64,000 nt of DNA from contig CM069606.1 in the NCBI GenBank assembly GCA_035771175.1, positions 32,861,316 through 32,925,315 of the forward strand. Reading direction: 5' to 3'. Below the pieces are notes generated by a model. The model ran no database searches. It saw only the letters and a program-made list of their open reading frames with translations, and was not told where the DNA came from. Origin of the DNA: Paratinospora sagittata. Its lineage: Eukaryota > Streptophyta > Magnoliopsida > Ranunculales > Menispermaceae. Every line of letters starts with the position of its first letter. Position 1 is the first letter of the stretch. The translations under genes and the position numbers were made by a program. Below, piece by piece: positions 52,991 through 63,708 of the stretch.

Positions 52991-55740
52991 ATGACAGATA
53001 GGTTTGTTTCTATAATATGCTACAGTGGTGGTTCTGTAGTACATGGTTCGCGAGGTGCATCAAACGATAGACCGCCAGTCGGGTTTGTAAGAGTCCGATT
53101 AGGCATTGGTCTTGAAGAATTCGAAGGTGTTATTCGAGGTGCACTACGAATTTCAACGTGTGCAACAATCGATATGTCCTATAGATATCCTTTGTTTTTT
53201 GGCGAAAAGGATTTCAATTATACAGTGCTTCTGATTACCACTGAGCAAGGGCTAAGGGATATTTTTTTCATGTTGCAAGAGGTCCCACCTCCTACTAATA
53301 TGGAGGTGTATGTAGAAGTTGTTGGTGGAAATCCAACCCAAGGTCGTCAAACGGGTCATCGCCGAAGCCACATGAATTTTGGCGGTCATAGTGCACGGAG
53401 ATCAATGGAGCACATTGGTCCGAGTACAGCTTCACCTCTTGATGCTACAATCGATCACATGACCAATGATTCTGAAGATGCCACCCCTTCAAATGTACAT
53501 TTGTTTGATGACGATTTCAATTTTGAGGACGACGACAATGCCCACCTCGACGAAGACAGTGATGAAAACAGTGATGAGGATGATGGACATGAGATGGATA
53601 ATTTTGTTGATATGCGTGGTACTTTCTTGAGAGTAATTGAAAATGATGGGTTTATGTATGCATCGCCACTACGAGAAGATGGCAATGGCGTAAGCATTGA
53701 AGAAACAGAGTTACAAGACACTGAGTTGCATAGTATGGGTGGTACACCACAACCTAGCATAGCAAGTTTTGAGGCTCCATCACCGAATTTCATGGAACTT
53801 AATCATGAAGCTATGACCCCATTATCAGACAATCATGATAACATATCGATGGGGCGGAACGAGTCACAAGATCTTTGCGAAGGACTCATATTTCCCTCAA
53901 AGGAAGACTTGCGACATAGAGTAAAACGATGTTGTATAGCCAAGCAACAAGAATATGTCGTGGTCGATTCAGAACCCAAATTTTGGTCAATTAGGTGTAA
54001 GAAATGGGAAGATGGTTGTCAGTGGAGGCTACGGGCTTCGAAACGCAAGAAATCAGGATTGTTTGAGATCACAAAATGCCTATTCCCACACACATGTATT
54101 TATGCCCAAATGTCGCAAGATCATAGACAATTGGATTTAAAGCTAATATATAGCGAAATTTTTGCGAGATCCTTCAACTTCTATGTCGGCGCTACATCAA
54201 GTAATTAAAAATAATTACAAATACGATGTGCATTACAGAAAAGTGCGGCGTGCAAAAAAAAAGGTGATGGAAAAGATATTTGGTGATTAGGAGGGATCGT
54301 ATAACCTACTCCCAAAATGGATGGATGCATTGAATGCTAGTAATTCAGGTTCGCACGCATTTGTAAATCACTACGAACCTGACAACAATGGGATAGCCAC
54401 GTTTCATCGTTCTTTTTGGGCTTTTGGTCCCTCAATTGAGGGTTTTAAGCATTGTAGGCCTATTATACAAATAGATGGTACACACTTATATGGAAAATAC
54501 CGCGGTAAGTTGCTCATCGCCACGGCAATCGATGCAGGCAGTCATATATTCCCTCTCGCATTTGCTATTGTTCATCAAGAAAATACTGACAACTGGGCTT
54601 GGTTTCTAAGGAAGCTTCGTTATAGAGTGACTAACAGAGAAGGCATTTGCCTTGTCAGTGATCGTCACCCTGGCATATTGAATGCAGTTAAAAGAGTAGA
54701 GAATGGTTGGACCGAGCCGGAGTCATATCATAGGTTCTGTTTGAGGCATGTGGGTAGTAATTTCAATGATAAGTACCGTAACGAGAAGTTGAGAGATTTG
54801 GCCAAGGCAGCAGGGTCACAACACCAACCACGTAAGTTTGAGGCACTAATGAAAGAACTAGAGCAACAGAAAAAGGGTTGCACAAGATGGTTTAATCCCA
54901 TTACCCTTCCTAGAGAGAGGTGGACAATGGCTTAGGATGGTGGCGTGCGGTATGGTTGGATGACTACGAATGTCGCTGGTTAGTCTATGCATTTACTTAT
55001 TTGAATTCTCTGAGCTATTTTTTTAATTGTCAATTACCGTCTGATTTGTTTCCTATTTTTTTCCTTTAGAGTGTTTCAATGGAGTATTGAAAGGGGCTCG
55101 ATTTTATCCGGTAACAGCATTGGTTCAGTTGACGTTTTATAGATGTGTTGGGTGGTTTATCGTTAGACGACAAGAAATAGATGAAGCAATTAGTAATGGA
55201 GAAGTTTTCACAAAGTATGCTGTTGAGAAAATGAAAAATTAGGGGCTTAAGGCAGGGAACCACACTGTTACAATGATGAATCGACAGCTTGAGACATTTG
55301 AGGTTGTTACCGGTATACAAGATGTCCGCATGAACAAAGGGGGAAACAAGCAGGTCGTTCGACTAAAAGATCGTTTTTGCAGCTGCGGCAAATGGCAATG
55401 TTATGGGATTCCTTGTTCACACTTTCAAGCAGCGTGTCGTTATGCTTCGATCAATTGTGACCAATACATTGATCATTGGTACCTCCTCCAGCATTACTCT
55501 AAGTGTTATGAAGCTCAGTATCATCCTATTCCGCACGAATCTTATTGGCCACAATGTATTATTCCGTATATGGTGATACCTGATTCTGGTCATGTTCGCA
55601 AATCTGGTCGATCGAGGTCGTCGCGCCTAAGAAATGAGATGGATATAAGGGAACCCTCGTCTAAGATTAGATGTGGACAATGTGGAGAAGAAGGCCACAA
55701 CAGGCGGAAGTGTCCAACCCTCCGTGATGGGGCTGCATAA
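52991..55740 (+). pseudogene. MuDR-type MULE transposase (recently inactivated)
   Basis: It would cut and reinsert the element by binding its TIRs. The start ATG 52991 follows a splice acceptor. Domains in order: PB1-like N-terminal module (MTDRFVSIICYSGGS; LGIGLEEFEGVIRGALRIS), an acidic linker (about 53500-53610), the MuDR DNA-binding domain (KEDLRHRVKRCCIAKQQEY, CQWRLRASKRKKSGLFEI), and the MULE DDE domain with IIQIDGTHLYGKYRGKLL (first Asp), LVSDRHPGILNAV (second Asp) and HRFCLRHVGSNFN. After an intron at 54979-55069 come AECFNGVLKGARFYPV, a SWIM zinc finger (DRFCSCGKWQCYGIPCSH) and a CCHC knuckle (CGQCGEEGHNRRKCP). Defects: a frame change near 54165 and stops TAG at 54288, 54933 and 55240. 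Conserved residues are otherwise well kept. Confidence 0.9.
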
Positions 55741-56001
55741 GCTATTGTTTGCCCACATATATTTCATGTTTTCTACTTTTTCAGTCTCCTGTATCTTTTG
55801 TAATGTAATATGACACTTTGGAATAGACTTTGTCATGTTTGAGCTATTGTTTAATAATAATTATCGTATGCAGTTGCAATGTTCTGTACCTTCCGATTAT
55901 ATATTGTTTTATACTCTCATTTTTATCTTTTTCTAATATTTCTTTATCAACGTTTGATCCTAATGTGCTAATTAAATGTAATGTTAGTTCATCTACGTTA
56001 G

Positions 56002-58231
56002 ATGGATCCCGGACCTTTAGATCCATCAGTACTATCGTTGCAGGCCCGTCATCGATCTGGTCCCATATGGGATGGAGAGGTACTTACGTATTATTTTGAT
56101 ATTTAATCCCTTTTCAATTAAATCTTTGATTGACAATATAATAATTTAATTTTGCAGCCAGTGCAAGAGTTGCATTGCCAACGCAGGGAAGCCGTGGTCC
56201 ATCGCACACTTCCGCTTGACCCACGTATTATTCCATACTTGCAGCGAGCTGGTTTTTATGGGGTAGCACGTGTTGGTTACATTCAGTTAGACTGACACTT
56301 AATTACGACCTTCATTGAGCGTTGGCGTCAAGAGACCCATACCTTCCACCTTACATGCGGAGAGATGACTATTACACTCCAAGATGTGGAGGTGCCATTG
56401 GGCTTGCGTGTCGATGGTCTACCAGTGACGGGATCGACCAACCTTCTTTACGAAGATTTATGTGCTGAGTTGCTCGGGTTCATTCCAGTTGGGAAAGAAA
56501 AACGTGGGGGACGATTAAGTCTAGTCACCCTTGGAGAAAGAGTTCCAAACTTACCCGAAGAAGTAACAGAAATTGAAATACAACAGTATGCACGACCATA
56601 TATTTTGCAATTGATTGGAGGTGGGTTGTTGTCAGACCAGTCAAACAACCTTGTACACCTATATGTTCTGCCTCTTCTTGCGGACTTCGATGTTGCCGGT
56701 ACATACGCGTGGGGCAGCGCAGTGCTAGCATGGTTATATCGTCAAATGTGTCGTGCGATTGATTATGATAAACGAGGTGTTTCAGGAGCACTGGTACTAA
56801 TACAACTATGGGCATGGGATAGATTTCCTTTTTTGGCTCCACGAAGATGCAACATTCAACGCGAGGATCATGCCGGTCCAAATGCACATCTGTTGCCACC
56901 ACCACCATTGGCATATAGGTAAATGAGTAATTTTTTACTTAAGTCCACACCGATCTTCCTTTTCAACATTTACTATTAGCATTTATTAATTTTTCCTTAC
57001 TATTTGCAGGTGGAGACATGCCTAAATAAAGAAATAAGTCTCAACGCATGTATTGAATAAATATAGAGAGACGTTGGACACTAAAGGTTTTGAAGAAGTA
57101 CAATATTTCAAACAATTTACATAAATGTATTCCTTATATTTTTGCAATGTTTTCCATTTTTGACGTTAGGGGTCCATGTACAGGTTAGTTGGACTCCATA
57201 CACCGATGATTTGATTGATGCCTTGTCAGAGTATTGCAAGCATGGGCGACACATATGGCACATTGTTTCTCCACTCATTTGTTTCGCCATAGTTGAATTA
57301 CATCGACCAGATCGAGTGTTACGTCAATTTGGCATGAGACAAACTATTCCGGAGCCATGCGACACAAGTATTGAGCTTCACAAGTGTGATATGAGAAGCC
57401 AATGTGACAATAATTGGATTGAAAAGCACAGATATTATGTTGATGAATGACAGCGTCGTGTCGATAACTTGGCAGTTGGTGAAAGTAATGATTCATCACG
57501 TATGAAGTACAATGACCCATATATGGTTTGGTTTCGATCAATAACTCGGAGGTATATGACTGAAAGCGGTGCAACAATCGATTTCTTGGTAAGAAAGTAC
57601 ATTATGCAATTCACGTTTTCACTTATTACTAAGCTAAGTTGTAGTTATTTTTGCTAACATATGACACTTTTAATTTATTTAGGTTTGCAACGTGGCTCAA
57701 ATGCATTTGCGCAGTGAGGTTAATGATATGACTGTAGCGAGGGACATTAAGAAGATATCAATAAATACGCTACAAACAGTGCATGCTGATTACATGATTA
57801 GGAGGGACACAACAAAGGGACAATCCTCAGCATATCATCAGAGTCCGATCACTCCTTCCGGTCTTGCTGATTCATTCACAAATGTCCACATGTCACCATT
57901 GCATCACGATCCATCCCCCTTTGGCGATGCAATACCAGATGTTCATATCAACCCGACAGCTACTTCATTCGAGGACAATCCAACTTTGGGTGAAGAAGGA
58001 CATTGGATAGGTAGACAGCAAAGAATGCCAAGGCGAGGACGTGCATTTATAGCAGATACGGCTATTGGGGCGCATGATGATCGTGAGGATGACCACATAT
58101 CAGCTATGCTCGTTGACGATGATCTAGCACCATCTGTCGAGCAAGTTGTCCAGGTGCCTTTGCAGCAGTATACAAGAGATCACTTACGGCGCAATAAACG
58201 ATGTAAATGGCCAATATGTGGCACAGATTGA
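56002..58231 (+). pseudogene. Plant mobile domain (PMD) protein encoded by the MULE (inactivated)
   Basis: PMD proteins are known as transposon-borne proteins and as host relatives of Arabidopsis MAIN/MAIL1 that act in gene and TE silencing. Exon 1 (56002-56079) gives MDPGPLDPSVLSLQARHRSG. Exon 2 (56158-56918) gives LDPRIIPYLQRAGFYGVARV, HLITTFIERWRQETHTFHL, and the PMD core MTITLQDVEVPLGLRVDGLP. It continues with VLAWLYRQMCRAIDYDKRG and ALVLIQLWAWDRFPFLAPRR. Later exons begin near 57010 (decayed, frame-broken), 57184 (QVSWTPYTDDLIDALSEYC) and 57683 (to the stop at 58231). Stops: TGA at 56293 after GYIQLD and TGA at 57448 after YVDE. The family has Trp at the first, and WQRR-type sequence fits the second, so both read as TGG-to-TGA. 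It lies 261 bp downstream of the transposase, same strand. Confidence 0.87.
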
Positions 58232-58442
58232 CAACTTGTTTCTCATTTAAACTTGTATATGTTTTGATAATGTTGTACTCAACATGTATGTATACTTGCT
58301 ACATCAATTCAATAAATTTTTTTAAACAAAATTACCTTGTATATGTTTAGTAATAGCTTTGATTTTTGATTTAAACTTGTATTCGGGATGGGGGTCCACA
58401 AAATTCAACCGGGCATGGGAATTAGATTCCGTCGACTTCGGG
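58232..58442 (+). other. 3' end of PMD gene and first ~180-bp unit (left part)
   Basis: TTCAATAAATTTTTTTAAAC near 58307 may serve as a poly-A signal region for the PMD transcript. From about 58360 the first copy of the ~180-bp tandem unit begins (GATTTTTGATTTAAACTTG) and is interrupted at 58443 by a gypsy LTR. Confidence 0.45.
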
Positions 58443-58866
58443 TGTGACGCCCCGAAAATTATTTCATCTAGCCCATAACCCAATTGCATTTTTTCCCAAA
58501 CTCTATGTGTTGTCTTGATATGTTTAGTGTTTGTTTGATGGTTGTTTAATGTTTGTATAGTTGATGCTTGATAATGTATATAAATATGTGTATCATAAAT
58601 TGTATATGGGTCATGTTAAATTAAATTATAATGCATATGTTATTATTTATGCATGGGCTCATTAAACCATGAATTGATATGGGTTAGGATTGATTGAATA
58701 AAAGGATAAATGAGAATGAAAATTTGGTGTATTAAATGGATTGAACATTTAAAATACATGGAAGTATGAAATTGGTTAAAATACATGTGGTTGGTATGGG
58801 TAGTATGAGACCAACACATGTGAAGGTTGGTGCATGAAAGTGGACAAGTGTCCCATGCCCACTTCT

Positions 58867-59020
58867 AGAATCCAAGAATGTGCTAGAAAATGAGGTGAGT
58901 GGAGGAGAGAATCCAAGAATGTGCTAGAAAATGAGGTGAGTGGAGGAGAGAATCCAAGAATGTGCTAGAAAGTGAGGTGAGTGGAGGAGGGAATCAAGGA
59001 AGTGCTAGAAAGAGGTGAGT
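58867..59020. repeat. ~41-bp minisatellite in the gypsy LTR (about 3.7 copies)
   Basis: The unit AATCCAAGAATGTGCTAGAA plus AATGAGGTGAGTGGAGGAGAG is repeated nearly exactly. The related LTR at 20534-23471 has far fewer copies, so the array expanded in this lineage. Confidence 0.85.
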
Positions 59021-60644
59021 GGAGAGAAAGGAAAGAAGAAGAGAAAGAAAAGAAGAGAAAGGAAAGAAGAAGAGAAAGAAGGAGAGAGTTGCAGGAGGAA
59101 GATCCCTGCGACATTTTCATCAAAGAGGTGGATATTTGGAATCTACGGTCAGATTGAGCCCAAATTTTGTCAGCACGTTCGTAGCTTATGGTTCTTCATT
59201 CTGGTCGGTGGAGATCTTGATCCGAGGTTTCGTCTAAGAGATCTAACCTCTCAAACAAAGCTGGTCGGAAAGTCTAGATTTCTTGCACCGTTTCGCTCAA
59301 ACTTATAGAGCTCCTAAATCGACCGTTAGATGGTTATAAAATTTGGGTAATGTAGCTTAAAACTGATATTTCTACATTCTGAACGGTGGAGATCTTAATT
59401 AGAGGCTTTGTCTAAGACATATAACCTCTCAAACAAAACTGGTCGGAATTTCTGGGTTTCTCGTGCCGTTTCGGTCAAACTTGTAGATCTCCTCAATCTA
59501 CCGTTGGATGGATATCAAATTTGGGTATGTAGTGTATAACAGATATTTCTGTATTCTGAACAGTGGAGATGTTTATACGTTTAGTATTTTGTGTGATATA
59601 GCCATCTGAGTTTGGGTATTTGCAGCAGGAAAGGAGAAACTGTCTGATTAGATACTTGTTCATCAAAGATACATATCTTTTCGGTCCACCGTTGGATTTG
59701 GCTGATATTTGGACAGAAGGTTTGTTTATTCACATACTTCAATCTGTGCGGTTGATTTTGTGATTACGTATTTATGTTGGTAGATTGATACATCTGAACA
59801 GAATAATACATGTGAAGAATTGGTAGGGTGTATTAGATCTAAATTTAGAATATGAACTTAGACCTTTCCAAATAGCTTGCATGTCAACTATGTTGACCTA
59901 GTTGCCATTGTTGATGAACCTATGATGCAAAATCAGTGATATACATGGCTGAACATGGTGACCTAGTGTAAATCGACAATATGGCCTAAGTATGGAAAAT
60001 TTCATATTTTAGGGCTTTTGATGCTTTTGGCCTAGAATCATTGAATTGATGCAACTTATGTTTAATTAAGCATGATTAGAGTTGATTATGCTACTGATTT
60101 GGTGGTTGTGACCATATCATGGGTTAGGCCTACTTGTGATCAAGTGACCAAATTTGGGCATGTTTATGCCTAAGGAATTGAAAATCAGTATTTTTGATTA
60201 ATAGAATGGTTTATGTATGAGAACTATGCATTAGAGGCCTAAGTCATGTGATTTGAGTTGAATGATGGGATTAGATGGGATTTAGGCCTATTGTTTATAT
60301 GTGGGCTGATTTAGGGTTGATGTGTAATGTCTATGTGATTGAGCATAGAAATTGATGTATGGTAGGATATTGATGTATGTTTCAGGATCTTGATTGGGTT
60401 GATTCGGTTTGGTGGTCATGTGTGGTTAAATACTCTCGCGAGGCTTGGTTGTGAGTAGACTTCATTTATGATTATATCTTTTATGTCATCATATCACTTA
60501 TATATATTGTATCTTGAAAGCATGAATATGTTCTAATGTTTTGAATGATGCATTGATTTGAGAAAACCTTATGACTTTGGTTGGACCCATCTATCTGGCT
60601 AATAGGGGGACTTAACCTTGTCATAAGAGGGTTTTAGGAAAGGA

Positions 60645-60803
60645 AATGATTAGGATCAACGGCACGGTGAAATAGACGTGTACTAGTAACCCAAATAAAA
60701 ATGATTGGGATCAACGGCACGGTGAAATAGACGTGCTAGTAACCCAAATAAACATGATTGGGATCAACGGCACGGTGAAATAGACGTGTACTAGTAACCC
60801 AAG
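60645..60803. repeat. ~55-bp direct repeats in the gypsy LTR (3 copies)
   Basis: GGGATCAACGGCACGGTGAA and ATAGACGTGTACTAGTAACC recur three times; the related LTR (about 21244-21345 on the other strand) has two. Confidence 0.85.
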
Positions 60804-61523
60804 GCATGTGGAATGTGGATCCAAATTGATAAACTTTTACTTGCATTGAACTTATTATAAATGCTTGATATCTATATGTTATGAGCTTTTAATCATGCTA
60901 CACATTGACATGCATACATGGTTTTTATTGATGAGTATTGATAGCATATTTGAATTCTATTCACTGGGCATCGTTGGCTCACCCTCATTTTCCTCTTTAA
61001 GGTCCTTCTGTCCCGAATAAGGGCAAAAGAGTAGTCATATCTTGAGGGCCTTGCCTGCGAGAGAATCCAAGGCCTCGATGTGAGTTGAGAGGCATTTTGA
61101 TTGAATTGTGTTTTAAATTATGAAGTACTATATTTTGGATTATGTAATTATAACACTTACCACATTGTAGTATGGGTGAGTTGGGACTTGTTAGATAGAC
61201 TATGTGGGCATATGACGATTTTATTTGTACCCACAATTTTGGACTTTATGAGTATGTCAATTTTAATGGACTGTAGGGATTATGATTATTATTTATGGTT
61301 CATTTTTTTATGGATTATCTCTTGTCTTGGATGATTAATACGGTGGGTAGTTTTGTTTAATACCTTTTGATATCATATCGTTGTTTGGGATAAGGCTTGT
61401 AGGGTCTCAACCACCTCACGGGAGTTGAGGAGTGGTCGGAGATGCCTACGCCGGGCGTCCCGCCCCGGCATTCCGCATGCCATTCCCTGCGGGGTTGGTG
61501 GTCCGGGGTGCGGGGTCGCCACA

Positions 61524-62160
61524 CCGGGGGATCGGGGGAGGATAGTGGGACGTGGTGAAAGTGGTCGGGTTGAAAAAAACCACGTAGTTTGGATTCGGTG
61601 AGGCCGAACAATTTAGTAATAGCTTTGATTTTTGATTTAAACTTGAATTCGGGATGGGGGTCCAAAAATTCAACCGAGCATGAGAATGAGTTTCCGTCGA
61701 CTCCGGGGGATTGGGGGAGGATAGTGGGACGTGGTGAAAGTGGTCGGGTAGAAAAGAATCACGTGGTTTGGATTCGGTGAGGCTGAACAGTTTAGTAATA
61801 GCTTTGATTTTTGATTTAAACTTGAATTCGGGATGGGGGTTCACAAAATTCAACCGGGCATGGGAATGGGATTCCGTCGACTCCGGAGGATCGAGGGAGG
61901 ATAGTGGGACGTGGTGAAAGTGGTCGGGTTGAAAAAAACCACGTGGTTTGGATTCGGTGAGGCCGAACAGTTTAGTAATAGCTTTGATTTTTTATTTAAT
62001 TTTGAATTCGGGATGGAGGTCCAAAAATTCAACCGGGTATGAGAATGAGATTCCGTCGACTCCGGGGAGGATAGTGGGACGTGCTGAAAGTGGTCTGGTT
62101 AAAAAAAATCAAGTGGTTTGAATTCGGTGAGGTCGAACAGTTTAGTAATAACTTTGAATT
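61524..62160. repeat. ~180-bp tandem array near the right end of the MULE
   Basis: The word AGCTTTGATTTTTGATTT marks unit starts near 61621, 61800 and 61980, with a degenerate copy near 62148. Each unit has GAATTCGGGATGGGGGTCC, CCGTCGACTCCGGGG, GGGACGTGGTGAAAGTGGTC and ACGTGGTTTGGATTCGGTGA. The unit split by the solo LTR (58362-58442 plus 61524 onward) makes about four in total. One unit also remains in the deletion derivative at about 17620-17810. Non-coding. Confidence 0.85.
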
Positions 62161-62198
62161 TAACTTTGATTTTTCATTCATTTAAAAAAAATAAATTA

Positions 62199-62500
62199 TG
62201 AAGGGAAGACGTCTTTTCAAAAGACGCCTTCCCTTAACGTTAAAAAAAAAAATTTGTGAAGGGAAGACATCTTTTGAAAAGACGAATTCCCTTCACTTAA
62301 AAAAAATATTAAGGGAAGACGTTTTTTCAAAAGACGCATTCCCTTAACGTTAAAAAAAAAAATTTGTAAAGGGAACAAAAGACGCCTTCCCTTCACTTAA
62401 AAAAAAATTATTAAGGGAAGGCGTCTTTTCAAAAGACGCCTTCCCTTAAAGTTAAAAAAAAATTATGAAAGGAAGACATCTTTTCAAAAGACGCCTTCCT
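62199..62500. repeat. Right palindrome array of the 12-kb MULE (6 units)
   Basis: Units start near 62199, 62259, 62310, 62369 (truncated), 62414 and 62466, with GGGAAGGCGTCTTTT arms or G-to-A variants (GACGTC, GACATC). Spacers are ACGTTAAAAAAAAAAATTTG-like. Confidence 0.9.
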
Positions 62501-62647
62501 CAAATGCCACTTGGGCGCGGACGTGGCTCTTGTTTGGCGTGCTGACTGTGCTATGAACAGTAAAGTATGACAAATGAGTCATTATTTGTGTGTAGATGAC
62601 ATTTGTGACATTATTTTTTTGTTTAGGGGTAATCATGTCAAAATCCC
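62501..62647 (-). repeat. Right terminal inverted repeat of the 12-kb MULE
   Basis: The inverse of 50613-50757, followed directly by the TSD copy at 62648-62656. Confidence 0.9.
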
Positions 62648-62656
62648 GGGAGGAAG

Positions 62657-63007
62657 GGAGGTGCAAGAACCCGCCGAGCGTTGGAAAAAAGTTTTATTAA
62701 GTTAAGGATGTTTTTATTTATTTAATTTTGTAACTTATAATAAAATAAAAACTACTTGATATATGCACATTTTATTTAAATATGAAAGTGTTTTTATAAT
62801 ACGTACAACCTGGATAATTTATAATCATCAGAAATTTTTATTTACGTCAAATCTAAATTGCAAAAGCATTTCTATTACGTATACAAATTTTCTACACTCA
62901 ATTTTGGCAACAGTGGCCGATGATGGTAAGCGAGCAATTCCACCCGAGCACGACATTCCTCCCTCCCTCCGCTTTAAAGCAATTTTTTCTTTATCTTCCT
63001 TCGCTTT
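62657..63007. other. Spacer right of the MULE
   Basis: AT-rich, no gene recognised. ATCTTCCTTCGCTTT at 62993-63007 is the left TSD copy of the following SINE. Confidence 0.45.
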
Positions 63008-63212
63008 ATTTTTCTTTTATTTATTATTCGGTCTTTAGGGTCCTCTTAATCCCTTTCCAGGTAAGACTAATCTGGAATCGGGATAAGTGGCGATAAAAGC
63101 TGCCCTTTCCTAAGGTGGGAACAACGTTATGGGCACGAGCTCGGCCGAGGCTAGTTTCGCACCTGCAACCTAACGGCCCATCAGGACACCAGCTGAGCTG
63201 CCCACCCTTGGC
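63008..63212 (-). mobile_element. tRNA-derived SINE with 15-bp TSD
   Basis: ATCTTCCTTCGCTTT lies at 62993-63007 and 63213-63227. Read on the minus strand the 205-bp element starts AAGGGTGGGCAGCTCAGCTG (A-box-like), has TTAGGTTGCAGGTGCGAAAC (B-box-like) about 35 bp further, and ends in an A-rich tail (AATAATAAATAAAAGAAAAA). It is too long and lacks a tRNA fold at its 3' side, so it is a SINE and not a tRNA gene. Confidence 0.85.
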
Positions 63213-63278
63213 ATCTTCCTTCGCTTTCAAGCCAACTCAAAAGGGGTTCGTATCGGTGTTAGTGCCACGTCGAGCCAT

Positions 63279-63708
63279 GGGGAAGCCCTCGTGGTCGACC
63301 TCGCGAATCCTTCCGCAGCCCCACGCGACGCTCATCACCAAACTCCGTACAAGTGTGAGGGCTCTTCGCATCTTCTCGTCACCACAATCGTACAATGAGA
63401 GTGACGATGATGCAATTCGCCTTCGCCACACGTTCAAAATCACTGGTCGCGACGCACGCTGTAGGCGCTTTTGTTCCATTTGCCAACAGCAGAGTATAGC
63501 GGGAAGGTCGCAAGAGGAGCAAGCCTCGCCTCTAACATCAGGTTATATACACAGTTCAGTTGAACAACGTCTCTTTTCTCTCTTCTATTCTCATTTCTTC
63601 TCTCTCTCTATTTCTCTATTACGTCTTTGTTATTTTTATGCTTTTCTCGCTTACATCTCTGGCCATGCTGGTTTGGTCACGCGTAGCGTATGTAATTGTG
63701 GAAGTTGA
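63279..63708 (+). CDS. Unrecognised ORF, weak support
   Basis: From ATG 63279 an open frame of about 143 aa begins MGKPSWSTSRILPQPHATLI and includes SSPQSYNESDDDAIRLRHTF and DARCRRFCSICQQQ. I recognise no family. The segment is more GC-rich than its surroundings and has CpG-rich codons, which fits an old coding or promoter-proximal sequence. The last ~50 codons are low-complexity Ser/Phe/Leu (pyrimidine-rich DNA at 63570-63660) and are probably not coding. The open frame can be followed upstream to 63115, but that part lies in the SINE and is not part of any gene. It could be a first exon or a captured fragment. Confidence 0.25.

Larger units (their letters stand above)
58443..61523 (+). mobile_element. 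Ty3/gypsy solo LTR (3.1 kb) inside the MULE, TSD CCGGG/TCGGG
   Basis: It starts TGTGACGCCCCGAAAATT and ends GGGGTCGCCACA. The flanks are TCGGG (58438-58442) and CCGGG (61524-61528), a 5-bp TSD with one change; the neighbouring repeat units show the uninterrupted GACTCCGGGGGA. It is of the same family as the LTR at 20534-23471 (opposite orientation) and matches it along its length, for example TTCACTGGGCATCGTTGGCT near 60960. Internal minisatellites are expanded relative to that copy. Confidence 0.9.
50613..62647 (+). mobile_element. 12-kb coding MULE with transposase and plant-mobile-domain gene, TSD GGGAGGAAG
   Basis: A perfect 9-bp TSD GGGAGGAAG lies at 50604-50612 and 62648-62656. The ends read inward GGGGGTTTGACATGATTACC and GGGATTTTGACATGATTACC. 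The ~150-bp TIRs differ at few positions and share TACTTTACTGTTCATAGCAC. Layout: left TIR, palindrome array (50758-50946), GC-rich promoter/5'UTR-like block, intron-like sequence, transposase (52991-55740), PMD gene (56002-58231), a ~180-bp tandem array split by a gypsy solo LTR (58443-61523), right palindrome array (62199-62500), right TIR. Without the LTR it is about 8.9 kb. Both genes are interrupted, so this copy is probably no longer autonomous, but it is the apparent coding relative of the three smaller MULEs here. Confidence 0.93.

Noticed and set aside
53455..53793. 112-residue minus-strand frame inside the transposase
   Set aside because: Antisense shadow of the acidic linker (Asp/Glu codons read as Ser/Leu/Ile).
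63150..63212. tRNA gene on the minus strand
   Set aside because: A/B-box-like words are present, but the sequence continues into a 205-bp element with A-rich tail and 15-bp TSD, so it is a SINE.
63115..63278. Upstream extension of the ORF at 63279
   Set aside because: Most of this part lies inside the SINE and the rest is TSD and flank, so the frame is chance.
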